64,000 nt of DNA from Prevotella communis (GTDB lineage Bacteria > Bacteroidota > Bacteroidia > Bacteroidales > Bacteroidaceae): contig NZ_CP091794.1 of the NCBI RefSeq assembly GCF_022024175.1, positions 2,666,001-2,730,000 of the forward strand, read 5' to 3'. The notes beneath the pieces were generated by a model. It made no database searches, was not told where the DNA came from, and saw nothing but the letters and a program-made list of their open reading frames with translations. Shown here one piece after another: positions 16,901 to 24,434 of the stretch. Each line of letters opens with the position of its first letter. The first letter of the stretch is position 1. Made by a program: the position numbers and the translations under genes.

Positions 16901-18492
16901 ACGTTTTTCATCATCAGGCGCCAGTTGGGCTGTGAGGGGGTATTCGATGTATTCTTCAAAGCCTTCACAAACAGGCACTTGTCGGTCTGCGTCATATCCG
17001 TAGAGAACTCACCCACCTGATAGGTCTGACCACCATAGGTATACTCATAAGCCACAGCCAGCACCTGGTCGGTCTGGAGGCCCGACTTCAACGAGATATA
17101 GCCAAGGGCTGTGTTCACCGTATATTCACTGGAACTCAACAGGCGGGCACTCGACAGTTTTTCATAGTCCACGCCACCCGTTATGCCACTCATCGACTCC
17201 AAGCGCACGGTGACCTGATCGATGGTACGTGATGCAGAGTCTATCCGCTGCACCAGCGAAGAATAGATATCATTGGCCTGGTTGCTGGGAACTGGCATGC
17301 CCGTGGTATTCCATACCGGATTCGTCAGATAGGTATTCTCACCCAGTTCGCCAAAGGCCACGATATTACGGGAGTTGGACGTGGTACCCGACTTATTCGT
17401 AATCCACACCTCCACACGGTTGATCTTCACACCTGTGGTGAGGTTGGGCAAGGTAGACATCGCCTTATCGTAAATCAGGCGGAAGAAATGAGAGAGGAAG
17501 AAGTGGCGGTTCTCTTCATAATCAGCCACATCAATCTCGAACGGAGTGGTCTGTGTGCCACCTTTGCTGGAAACACTCTTCGATGTTGATTTTTTCTGTG
17601 AGATGACCGTCTGCAGTTTCAACTTACCAAACTGCAAGTCGGTACGTACACCGAAGAGGGCCGACGCGCCATGTACCAGCGAGTTATTGGAGGGGAAGCT
17701 GACATTACCAGCCTCAACCAGTTTGATAATCTCGTCTTCCTTGCCGTCGTATTTCAGTTTCAGGTTCTTCGTATCAAAGTCAAAGGTAGCATCGGTGTTG
17801 TAGTTCAGGTTCATATTCACCTTGTCACCCACCTTTCCGTTGACACTCAGATTCACCTTCTCATCAAAGTCGAATGATGTAGTTTTCCTGTTACGGATAG
17901 GCAACGAGGGGTTGTCAATATCCTTCAGCGTGGCACCAATCTTCAGTTCGGCCGTACCCTGCGTCTTCACACGCACGCCACCAGGACCGAAAATCTTCTC
18001 TGCAGGTCCTAAATCGAAATGCATATCAGAGAAGTCGAACTTATCCTTTCCCTGAGACTTCGCATTCTCTGCATCCTTCACACGGAAGAACTGCTGACGG
18101 GCCTTTCGTTCGCTCCAGCGCATATACTCCTCAGGTGTCATCACAATAGGTGCATTCAGATAGGAGTCACCCATCTTGGAACCTATCACATAAAGATTCA
18201 GGGAGTCATTATATTCCACCTGCTGCTTCACATTCTCAGGCATACGCAGGTCAAGGGCACTGGAATCCAGGTCTGCCGTAAGTACAGGAGCCGTCTTCTG
18301 TATCTTCCAGCGCGAATGCACTAATGAGTCGGGGATGCTCTCATCCTCGACCGTCAGGGCCTTTGGCTGTGCTTTCGGCTGTACCTTTGGCGCGTTCTTT
18401 TTATCCTTATCGTCATCGTCTTGCTGCGGAATAGCGGCAAAAGCCACAATGCCCAGAATCAGCAACGACAACATATATACTAGTCGTTTCAA
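10957..18492 (-). CDS. sprA: SprA, type IX secretion outer-membrane translocon
   Basis: A 2511-residue protein with signal peptide (ends near residue 20) that matches SprA/Sov, the giant 36-strand outer-membrane barrel through which the type IX secretion system exports proteins. Recognised segments include GPGGVRVKTQGTAELKIG (about 170), VNLSVNGKVGDKVNMNLNY and the C-terminal strand ending in FGVSLKFSLTR. A Lys-rich stretch at about residues 1900-1950 (KKADTKVKGGDTKDG and neighbours) interrupts a barrel region and may be a lineage-specific loop. The gene lies downstream of ruvA, a common order in Bacteroidota. Proteins with sorting tails in this window (40486, 41372, 42794, 49707) are likely cargo. 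Confidence 0.93.
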   Translation of the reverse strand: MKRLVYMLSLLILGIVAFAAIPQQDDDDKDKKNAPKVQPKAQPKALTVEDESIPDSLVHSRWKIQKTAPVLTADLDSSALDLRMPENVKQQVEYNDSLNLYVIGSKMGDSYLNAPIVMTPEEYMRWSERKARQQFFRVKDAENAKSQGKDKFDFSDMHFDLGPAEKIFGPGGVRVKTQGTAELKIGATLKDIDNPSLPIRNRKTTSFDFDEKVNLSVNGKVGDKVNMNLNYNTDATFDFDTKNLKLKYDGKEDEIIKLVEAGNVSFPSNNSLVHGASALFGVRTDLQFGKLKLQTVISQKKSTSKSVSSKGGTQTTPFEIDVADYEENRHFFLSHFFRLIYDKAMSTLPNLTTGVKINRVEVWITNKSGTTSNSRNIVAFGELGENTYLTNPVWNTTGMPVPSNQANDIYSSLVQRIDSASRTIDQVTVRLESMSGITGGVDYEKLSSARLLSSSEYTVNTALGYISLKSGLQTDQVLAVAYEYTYGGQTYQVGEFSTDMTQTDKCLFVKALKNTSNTPSQPNWRLMMKNVYYLASTVEKEKFRLDIKYQSDTTGTYLSYLPEESLKSTTLLKVMGLDRLDANMKPHANGQFDFVQGYTINNGRVFLPAAEPFGEYLRNYLSQKGVANLADTYCFDQLYDSTKTVAKQNAEKDKFIMTGQYKGTAANVISLGAYNVPQGSVKVVAGGVELQEGSDYSVDYSLGEVTILNQSIIDAGTNVSVSLEDNTSYGMQRKTMLGLNWQYDFTKNFSLGGTLMHLNEQALTTKVTMGDEPLNNTIWGLNINWKQESQWLTNMLNRLPLIHVTQPSQITFTGEFAQLIAGNASGTQDNASYIDDFENTKDLRDVSDPKEWVLSSVPTMFANHNDKTTVSSGYGRALLAWYTVDPIFTRRSSSLTPAHIKNDLDQLSNHYVREVYVKELYPNRDQSTYNGAVSTLPVLNLAYYPQERGPYNLTLDYNSDGTLRNPAQRWGGMMRKLETTDFEQSNIEYVEFWLLDPFIYTRQEGTASKHSGELYINLGEVGEDVLRDGKKFYESGMPVDGTSSFETTQWGKIPVQATQTYAFATTSGSRQKQDVGLNGLTDEEERTYGAYADWLNNVGNVVHNDSLLQAWRQDPAGDNYHYYRGSDFDAAKTSIMDRYKRINNPQGNSPASDNQTEGYDTSYKTGPDVEDINQDYTLNEYERYYQYRIPISDDELQAYNRGANPEGSHIVDHRDYKAKLRNGDSITVRWYQYRVPLTEYDSKIGSINDFTSIRFMRMFLTGFEEPIVLRFGSLDLVRGEWRRYKQNLQTSAGAETGLLEMSAVNVEENTDRQPVAYVLPPGITRVTDPGQPQLTENNEQALCLTVKNLSQGESKAVYKNTNLNLRQYKRLQMFVHANHLVPNSTQLEDNQLAVFIRLGSDYKNNYYEYLIPLKLTPQGHYRWNVPSDRAKVWPEENMLDIDMSIFTALKKNRNKAKAAGLASYTQVYSEYDPAKPNNKVSVVGNPSLAEVKTMIIGVRNLSSGMKSGEVWVNEMRLRETNNEGGWAASGALNVQLSDLGSVNMTGRYVTDGFGGLEETILQRSTDTQKSYTVTANVDLGKLFPEKAKVSAPLYYSYSKEIISPKYNPLDSDMELDDALESAGSQRERDSIESIAVTKHINRNFSLSNVRVDIKNKRHPLPIDPANFSFSYSHSHRNTTGETTVYENEDQWRGSINYSYTPVFKTWEPFKNSKSKSKWMNFPKALGFNYLPQNISFNSEMVRMYSELQERDLENTENPNLPLTFSQQFLWNRDFSLRWDFTKNLHMTFQSATHAEIEEPYTPVNQDLYPDRYSAWKDSVWTSIKNWGVPLDYQQSFSLSYQLPIDKLPIFDWVKADASFKSSYSWLRGTDMEDGTSLGNTISNNRNLNINGSLNMETLYNHIPFLKKTNERFKKQPAKPAGKSKTVKKADTKVKGGDTKDGAKEQTKDEKALPKNKNTFQKEITLIPDSQIVVQHGKKSKRLMVSARNKDGRKVDVKWKTVDENKIKVWGPDSLQIKISVTPKEPLEKEWWYNSAQHAAHILTMIRTVNLSYRHQYSMTLPGFIPNVGDAFGQRTGSVMAPGLGFAFGLTGDEYIETARNNGWLLCSDDVATPANTSATEDLQLRATLEPVRDLKIDLSATRTATKSRSVQFMYEGSPTTYSGSFTMTTISLRSALEGMGDANNGYNSPSFNEFCGKVNAFRDRVQAQYEGSSVQDANPVNAYGADVLIPAFLDTYTMGAGGSLDIFPVLTRLLPNWSIRYGGLAKLPWIRDHFKSVNLNHSYKSVYSVGSYASYSSWMEYMGDLGYVKAADGSLTPSSRYNISTVSINEAFSPLLGVDMTFNNNLTCKVEYRTTRVLNLSMTSVQINESQSKDWVIGMGYKISNFNLFGSGSGSSRKASGGKGRNDDNKNNSSKTQTTSKKGINHDLNTRLDVSFRRQAAITRDIASGVSSASSGNSALKISLQADYTLSRMLTLTAYYDRQTNTPLLSSSSYPTTTQDFGVSLKFSLTR

Positions 18493-18528
18493 CGCTATTC
18501 TATAGAATCTTGTTCGTTAAAATAACGC

Positions 18529-18563
18529 AAAACAGGCGCAGATATTGCATCTACGCCCGTTTT
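18529..18563 (-). terminator. Hairpin between ruvA and sprA
   Basis: A 15-bp stem (18529-18543 with 18549-18563, two G-U pairs on the minus strand) with loop of five bases and four terminal T, 14 bp after the ruvA stop. It could separate ruvA from sprA transcription or attenuate read-through. Confidence 0.6.
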
Positions 18564-18577
18564 TACCATATAAATAG

Positions 18578-19180
18578 TTATTTTATCTGCTTCAAAGCCA
18601 ACTTCACCACCTGTTCTACAGGTAATGCGGGCTGGTCTTGCAGTATCTGCACCACGACCTTTTGCGTCGGAGCAGGGGCAAATCCCAGCATAGTAAGAGC
18701 AGCAACGGCCTCATCACGTACGGCATTATTAACGGGAGCAGAGACACTGCCGCCTGCAGGAATCTCCTCGGCAATACCCAGGGCCACAATCTTGTCACGC
18801 AAATCAACGATGATACGCTGGGCCGTCATCTTACCAATACCCTTGATGCCCTGAATCAGTTTGGCATTACCCGTGGAGATGGCAGAACAGAGTTCGCTGA
18901 CACTCATGCCCGAGAGCATCATCCGGGCCGTATTGGCACCAACGCCACTCACCGTAATCAGCAGTTCAAACATCTCACGTTCCTTCTTATTATAGAAGCC
19001 ATAAAGCACATAGGCATCCTCGCGTATGGCCTCATAGACATAGAGCTTCACTTCCTTCTTACCCTGACAGGCACTATAGGTAGTAAGCGAGATATTCAGT
19101 CCGTAGCCCACGCCTGCGGCCTCAACGGTAGCCATGGCAGGAGTCAGGTCGGTCAGTTCGCCTTTAATATATTCTATCAT
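18578..19180 (-). CDS. ruvA: Holliday junction branch migration protein RuvA
   Basis: A 200-residue DNA-binding subunit of the RuvAB motor, of normal family length. Domain I (about 1-64) is an OB fold starting MIEYIKGEL; domain II has two helix-hairpin-helix motifs ([17 protein letters not shown] and [13 protein letters not shown]); domain III (about 155-200) is the RuvB-contacting helix bundle ending [10 protein letters not shown]. The ATG at 19178-19180 fits the family start; a TTG nine bases upstream is less likely. The next gene on the strand is sprA. Confidence 0.95.
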   Translation of the reverse strand: MIEYIKGELTDLTPAMATVEAAGVGYGLNISLTTYSACQGKKEVKLYVYEAIREDAYVLYGFYNKKEREMFELLITVSGVGANTARMMLSGMSVSELCSAISTGNAKLIQGIKGIGKMTAQRIIVDLRDKIVALGIAEEIPAGGSVSAPVNNAVRDEAVAALTMLGFAPAPTQKVVVQILQDQPALPVEQVVKLALKQIK

Positions 19181-19305
19181 AACTTTCAATTTTTTATATA
19201 TACATCCTCTAAAACGATTAAAGTTGACAAATTATTGTATTTCGAGGGCATAAACTTGCGAATTATCACAAAATGACAGTTTCAAGATAATTTTTCCGTC
19301 AAAAT

Positions 19306-19333
19306 GTAATGCATTTAAGATAAAAAGCATTAC
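19306..19333. promoter_or_regulatory. Inverted repeat over the ddh promoter
   Basis: GTAATGC (19306-19312) and GCATTAC (19327-19333) are separated by 14 bp and run into the -7 box. The position suits a repressor site; no regulator can be named. Confidence 0.4.
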
Positions 19334-19338
19334 TTTTG
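19331..19338 (+). promoter_or_regulatory. -7 box of ddh
   Basis: TACTTTTG, 42 bp before the ATG at 19381. Because it lies inside an upstream extension of the reading frame, it supports the downstream start. Confidence 0.6.
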
Positions 19339-19380
19339 CCGCCGCAAACAATTAATGGGACAAATAATTACATTATAAAA

Positions 19381-20280
19381 ATGAAGAAAATCAGAGCAGC
19401 CGTCGTTGGTTACGGCAACATTGGAAAGTATGCACTCGAGGCGCTGGAAACAGCACCCGATTTCGAGGTAGCAGGTATCGTACGCCGTCAGGGTGCCGAG
19501 AACAAGCCTGCCGAACTGGCTCAGTATGAGGTTGTAAAGGATATCAAGGAACTGAAGGACGTTGACGTAGCTATCCTGGCTACCCCTACCCGCTCATGCG
19601 AGGAATACGCCAAGCAGATTCTGCCATTGGGTATCAATACCGTTGACTCATTCGATATCCACGGACTGATTCGTGACTATCGCCGTACATTGATGGATCT
19701 GAACAAGAAAACCAATACCGTCAGCGTGATTGCCGCTGGTTGGGATCCAGGTTCAGACTCAATCGTCCGCACACTGATGCAGAGTCTGGCTCCCAAGGGA
19801 TTGAGCTATACAAACTTCGGTCCTGGTATGTCAATGGGACACTCTGTATGCGTCCGTTCCAAGGCAGGTGTCAAGAATGCTCTGTCAATGACCATTCCCT
19901 TGGGCGAGGGTATCCACCGCCGCATGGTATATGTAGAACTTGAGGATGGTGCCAAGTTGGAAGAGGTAACCGCAGCCATCAAGGCCGATCCCTATTTCGC
20001 CAGCGATGAGACTCACGTATTCCAGGTAGAGAGCGTTGACGACGTACGCGACATGGGCCATGGTGTCAACCTCGTACGCAAAGGTGTATCTGGCAAGACC
20101 CAGAACCAGCGTCTGGAATTCAACATGTCAATCAACAACCCCGCCCTCACCGGTCAGGTATTGGTTAACGTAGCCCGCGCCTCTATGCGTCTGCAGCCCG
20201 GTTGCTACACCATGATTGAGATTCCTGTTATCGACATGCTGCCTGGCGACCGTGAGGACCTGATCAGCCACCTGGTATAA
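19381..20280 (+). CDS. ddh: meso-Diaminopimelate D-dehydrogenase
   Basis: A 299-residue NADPH-dependent dehydrogenase that makes meso-diaminopimelate directly from tetrahydrodipicolinate, for lysine and peptidoglycan. Seen: N-terminal Rossmann motif VVGYGNIG, TVDSFDIHG, the substrate-binding AAGWDPGSDSIVR, FGPGMSMGHS and a C-terminal domain with NMSINNPALTGQV. This is the shorter Ddh type found in Bacteroidota (the Corynebacterium enzyme has 320 residues). The gene stands alone between its own promoter and terminator. Confidence 0.9.
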   Translation: MKKIRAAVVGYGNIGKYALEALETAPDFEVAGIVRRQGAENKPAELAQYEVVKDIKELKDVDVAILATPTRSCEEYAKQILPLGINTVDSFDIHGLIRDYRRTLMDLNKKTNTVSVIAAGWDPGSDSIVRTLMQSLAPKGLSYTNFGPGMSMGHSVCVRSKAGVKNALSMTIPLGEGIHRRMVYVELEDGAKLEEVTAAIKADPYFASDETHVFQVESVDDVRDMGHGVNLVRKGVSGKTQNQRLEFNMSINNPALTGQVLVNVARASMRLQPGCYTMIEIPVIDMLPGDREDLISHLV

Positions 20281-20313
20281 GAAAAGTACACACTTTTTAA
20301 TTCCAAATACTTT

Positions 20314-20348
20314 AAAATCTGATAATTCCTAATGAGTTATCAGATTTT
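20314..20348 (+). terminator. Terminator of ddh
   Basis: AAAATCTGATAA (20314-20325) and TTATCAGATTTT (20337-20348) form a 12-bp stem followed by more T. The T run merges with the promoter of the next gene. Confidence 0.85.
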
Positions 20349-20352
20349 TTTG

Positions 20353-20360
20353 TATTTTTG
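20353..20360 (+). promoter_or_regulatory. -7 box of GH28 gene
   Basis: TATTTTTG, 27 bp before the ATG at 20388 and directly after the ddh terminator T run. Confidence 0.5.
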
Positions 20361-20387
20361 CGGCATCATTACTAATTATAACAAAAC

Positions 20388-21815
20388 ATGAAACAAAAAC
20401 TAACCACTACGATTCTTGGATTATTGTTGTCTACAATAGTCCTATATGCCCAGGCTAACCACTACGAACAGTATTACAAGAACCTGCCCACAACAGTAAA
20501 GGCAGTAGAGCGCATCACCATCCCTGCCAATGAAGTCAACCTGACAGAAGTCGGTGGCGTGGGCGACGGTGTCACCCTCTGTACTGAGGCTTTCGAGAAA
20601 GGAATCTCCAAATTGTCAAAGATGGGCGGCGGACGCCTCATCATCCCACAAGGCGTATGGCTCACCGGTCCTATTGCACTGAAGGACAACATTGAGTTGC
20701 ATCTGGAAAAGAATGCACTGGTAGTATTCTCACCAGACAAATCACTATACGTTGACAAAAAATCACCTGCGAGTCGCGTGAATCCCTGTATCCGCGCCTC
20801 CAAGCGCACCAATATAGCCATTACGGGCAAAGGAACGCTTGATGGCAACGGACAGCAATGGCGCCCGGTGAAACGAGGAAAGATGAGCGACGTAGAATGG
20901 AATATGTACAAGGACATGGGAGGACAGATTACAGAGAAAGGCGATCTGTGGTATCCCTGGCAGATGAAGAACGGCTATGCAGACATTGCCGACAGTCCCA
21001 TGAAGCAGGAAGGCATGCGCAATGACCTGATAAGACTGACAGACTGCAAGAATGTGCTCATAGAGGGAGTCACCATCCAAAACTCACCTCGTTTTCACTT
21101 GCATCCCTGTTACTGTGAGAACGTGATTATCGACGGCGTCAACGTACGTTCGGAATGGAACGTCCAGAATGGTGACGGCATAGACCTCTCTGATTGTCAT
21201 CTGGCCCTGATTGTCAACTCTACGGTGAGCGTGGGTGACGACGGTATCTGCATGAAAAGCAGCAAGCCGTCATCAAGTCATGCCATCAGCGGTTGCGAGG
21301 ACATCGTGATACAAGACAACACGGTGAACCACGCCCATGGCGGATTTGTCCTGGGTAGCGAAACAGCTGCAGGCATACGTCGTATCGTGGTTCGTCACAA
21401 CACGTTCAGTGGTACCGACGTAGGCCTTCGATTCAAAAGCGGACTGGGTCGTGGCGGAAAGACAGAAGCACTATACATCAGCGATGTCATGATGAATGAC
21501 ATTGCGTCAGAGGCCATCATCTTCCAATGTGACTACGTGAACCGTTACGCAGGCGACGACGGTAAGGCTCCCGTATTCACGGAGGCAGAGAAGAAATGGG
21601 CACCCCATTTTCAGGATATCCATATCAGCAACGTCGTATGCCGAGGTTGTAAGACCGGCATCAAGGCCAGTGGTATTGAAGGCCTTGACTGCGTCAATGA
21701 TATCACTATCAAGGACTGCTCAATCGTTTACAATAAGGAAGCAAAAAACATTGACGAGCCGACTGCACGTCTGACGCTCGTCAATGTAAAGTTTACTGAG
21801 AGCAGGCTTCACTGA
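20388..21815 (+). CDS. Secreted glycoside hydrolase family 28 (polygalacturonase-like)
   Basis: A 475-residue right-handed beta-helix enzyme with a signal peptide (cleavage near YAQA, residue 22). GH28 catalytic signatures are visible in order: NGDGIDLSD (general acid Asp, about 263), SVGDDGICMKS (Asp-Asp, about 284), a divergent G-H-G site as HAHGGFVLGS (about 318) and RFKSG (about 350). It should cleave galacturonan or rhamnogalacturonan linkages of pectin in the periplasm or outside. No other pectin gene is near, so it is an orphan. Its 3' end overlaps the convergent lpdA gene by 23 bp. Confidence 0.88.
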   Translation: MKQKLTTTILGLLLSTIVLYAQANHYEQYYKNLPTTVKAVERITIPANEVNLTEVGGVGDGVTLCTEAFEKGISKLSKMGGGRLIIPQGVWLTGPIALKDNIELHLEKNALVVFSPDKSLYVDKKSPASRVNPCIRASKRTNIAITGKGTLDGNGQQWRPVKRGKMSDVEWNMYKDMGGQITEKGDLWYPWQMKNGYADIADSPMKQEGMRNDLIRLTDCKNVLIEGVTIQNSPRFHLHPCYCENVIIDGVNVRSEWNVQNGDGIDLSDCHLALIVNSTVSVGDDGICMKSSKPSSSHAISGCEDIVIQDNTVNHAHGGFVLGSETAAGIRRIVVRHNTFSGTDVGLRFKSGLGRGGKTEALYISDVMMNDIASEAIIFQCDYVNRYAGDDGKAPVFTEAEKKWAPHFQDIHISNVVCRGCKTGIKASGIEGLDCVNDITIKDCSIVYNKEAKNIDEPTARLTLVNVKFTESRLH

Positions 21816-23004
21816 GAATCTCACCCAGTGTAGGATGAATGTGTACCATGTCGCGCAACTGTGCGACCGTGGTATCGCGACACATCAGGGAACTGACTTC
21901 CTGAATGATATCAGCACTGTGGGCACCATAGGCATGACAGCCAAGGATACGACCGGACCCGGGCTCTGAGAAGAGTTTCAGCATACCCTCCGTCTCGTTC
22001 ATTGTCAATGCCTTTCCATTGGCACGCCAGAAGGCCTTGCGACATTCGTATGCAAGACCTTTTTCCTTGAGTATATCCTCTGTTGGACCTACGCAGGCCG
22101 CCTCGGGTGTTGTAAAGATTGCTGCCGGCATGATATCAAAGCGGATAGCATCCTCTTTACCCAGAATATGGTTCACGGCATGCACAGCCTGCATCTCTGC
22201 CGCATGGGCCAGCATCTGCTTACCATTCACGTCACCAATGGCATAGATGCCTTTCTTCGTTGTCTCAAAGTTTTCATCCACCTTGATGCCCGTACGCTCA
22301 TCATACTCAATGCCAGCATTGGCGAAGTCGGCCTGTACACGAGGTTTCCTGCCCGTAGCCATCAGGACTACATCAGCATCGATATCTGCGATATTCTCTA
22401 CGGCAGTCTTCATCTTGAAGGTAATACCCTGCCTTTCTAAATACTTACGCAGACGCTTGGCTATATCGCTGTCAAGAGCAGGCAGACACTCCTTCAGGAA
22501 CTCAATCACGGTCACCTCGGTACCAAAGCGATTGAACACCGATGCAAACTCCATACCGATAACCCCAGCACCGATAATCGCCAAACGCTTGGGGAAAGTA
22601 TCCAGATTCAGCAGCCCCGTAGAGTCAACCACACGAGGGTCTGTATCCGCACCTTTTATCGGTAGCCATTTTGTCTCCGAGCCAGTTGCAATAATCACGT
22701 TCTTCGCCTGGATATCCAAGGGGAACACAGCCTTTTCACGAACCAGCGTGATATTAGGATGAGAGAGGATAGTCTCCACCCCACTGCGCAACTGGCTCAC
22801 CACCTGCGGCATACGCTCACGAGCCTGTGTGAAGGTTGTACTGTGAACATAGGCCTTCGTAGGAATACATCCCACATTCAGGCACGTACCACCCACAGCA
22901 TCACCTTCATAGATGACCACATTCAAGCCCTGTTTCGCCGCATATTCTGCTGCACGATAACCACCAGGGCCCGCGCCGATGATAATCAAATCGCACTCTT
23001 TCAT
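21793..23004 (-). CDS. lpdA: Dihydrolipoyl dehydrogenase (L-protein), shortened form
   Basis: A 403-residue FAD/NAD disulfide oxidoreductase. Seen: FAD-binding GAGPGGYRAAEYA, redox disulfide GGTCLNVGCIPTK, NAD-binding GAGVIGMEFAS, the second FAD site GIYAIGDVNG and the active-site HIHPTLGE. It reoxidises the dihydrolipoyl group of GcvH. Usual length is 450-475; about 45 residues are missing, mostly in the N-terminal FAD domain between the redox disulfide and the ATGSE segment. It starts two bases after gcvPB, last in the glycine cleavage operon. Confidence 0.88.
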   Translation of the reverse strand: MKECDLIIIGAGPGGYRAAEYAAKQGLNVVIYEGDAVGGTCLNVGCIPTKAYVHSTTFTQARERMPQVVSQLRSGVETILSHPNITLVREKAVFPLDIQAKNVIIATGSETKWLPIKGADTDPRVVDSTGLLNLDTFPKRLAIIGAGVIGMEFASVFNRFGTEVTVIEFLKECLPALDSDIAKRLRKYLERQGITFKMKTAVENIADIDADVVLMATGRKPRVQADFANAGIEYDERTGIKVDENFETTKKGIYAIGDVNGKQMLAHAAEMQAVHAVNHILGKEDAIRFDIMPAAIFTTPEAACVGPTEDILKEKGLAYECRKAFWRANGKALTMNETEGMLKLFSEPGSGRILGCHAYGAHSADIIQEVSSLMCRDTTVAQLRDMVHIHPTLGEILSEACSQ

Positions 23005-23006
23005 TT

Positions 23007-24416
23007 TTACATTGTCTCATTTTGTAATTGACGGTACGTCACAACAGGATGCTTGGCGGCGAGGACATCATCCACACGACCGATAGGTGTGTTGTGGGGG
23101 GCCGATTTCACCAGGTCAGGATCATTCTTAGCCTCCTCTGCTATCTTTCGCATCACACCGATGAACTCATCGAGCGTTTCCTTCGACTCGTTCTCCGTGG
23201 GCTCAACCATCAGACTCTCATGGAAGAGCAAGGGGAAATAAATCGTAGGTGCATGATAGCCGTAGTCAAGCAGACGCTTAGCCACATCCATCGTAGTCAC
23301 ACCCGTACTTTTATCCTTCAGTCCGTCGAACACAAACTCATGACAGCACAAACCGTCGATAGGCAGTTCGTAGACATCCTTCAGACTCTCCTTGATATAG
23401 TTGGCATTAAGCACTGCCAACGGGCCAACCTCCTTGACATGCTCGCGACCTAGCGACAGAATGTATGCATAGGCACGCATCATCACCGCATAGTTGCCCT
23501 GATAGGGTGAGACAAACGGGAAAAACTGCTGCAATCCCTCACGAACACCCACAGGACCTGAGCCAGGACCACCACCTCCATGAGGCGTTGAGAATGTCTT
23601 GTGCAGGTTGATATGCATCACGTCAAATCCCATATCGCCGGGACGACAAGCCCCCAGCATCGGATTCAGGTTAGCACCATCGTAATACATCAATCCCCCA
23701 CAGGCATGTATCAGTTTTGCAATCTCAGGGATACGGGTTTCGAACAGGCCGAGTGTATTAGGATTGGTCATCATCATAGCAGCAATCTCCTGACCTTGCT
23801 CAGCCACGATACGCTGCAGGTCTTCGAAGTCAACCTGACCATTAGCCAATGATTTCACCTCAATAATTTCCAGTCCGCACACTGCTGCCGAGGCAGGATT
23901 GGTGCCATGGGCACTATCAGGCACTACCACCTTCTTGCGCGCCATATCGCCACGACTGCGATGGTAGTTGTCAATCGTCATCAGACCAGTCAACTCACCA
24001 TGAGCACCAGCATAGGGCTTAAAGGTAAAATGAGCCAGACCGGTAAGTTCGCATAGCGATTTCTCAAGTAGCGATACTAATGCCTGAGCACCCTTTACGG
24101 TTGCTGCAGGCTGCTTGGGATGCAGGTTCTGGAATTGTGGCATAGCAGCTACCTCTTCATTGATTTTGGGATTGTACTTCATCGTACACGATCCCAATGG
24201 ATAGAAGCCTGTATCTACACCAAAGTTGTTGTTCGACAGATTAGTATAATGGCGCACCACAGTAAGCTCGTCGCACTCGGGCAGGACAGCATCTTCTGTA
24301 CGTCTCATCGCAGACGGTATCTCGTAACTGCCAAAATTATTCTTTGGCAGACTATAGCCCTTGCGTCCCTCCTTAGAGAGTTCAAAGATTAAATTACCAT
24401 ATAGCTTATTGTTCAT
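23007..24416 (-). CDS. gcvPB: Glycine dehydrogenase (decarboxylating) subunit 2
   Basis: A 469-residue PLP-binding half of the P-protein of the glycine cleavage system. The PLP lysine is in HINLHKTFSTPHGGGGPG (about residue 271); PLYPLGSCTMKYNPK-like FYPLGSCTMKYN lies near 75. With GcvPA it decarboxylates glycine and loads the aminomethyl group onto lipoyl-GcvH. The P-protein is split in two genes here; the one-chain form is near 950 residues. It lies 18 bp after gcvPA. Confidence 0.93.
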   Translation of the reverse strand: MNNKLYGNLIFELSKEGRKGYSLPKNNFGSYEIPSAMRRTEDAVLPECDELTVVRHYTNLSNNNFGVDTGFYPLGSCTMKYNPKINEEVAAMPQFQNLHPKQPAATVKGAQALVSLLEKSLCELTGLAHFTFKPYAGAHGELTGLMTIDNYHRSRGDMARKKVVVPDSAHGTNPASAAVCGLEIIEVKSLANGQVDFEDLQRIVAEQGQEIAAMMMTNPNTLGLFETRIPEIAKLIHACGGLMYYDGANLNPMLGACRPGDMGFDVMHINLHKTFSTPHGGGGPGSGPVGVREGLQQFFPFVSPYQGNYAVMMRAYAYILSLGREHVKEVGPLAVLNANYIKESLKDVYELPIDGLCCHEFVFDGLKDKSTGVTTMDVAKRLLDYGYHAPTIYFPLLFHESLMVEPTENESKETLDEFIGVMRKIAEEAKNDPDLVKSAPHNTPIGRVDDVLAAKHPVVTYRQLQNETM

Positions 24417-24434
24417 AATCTCTTGCCTATTTAG

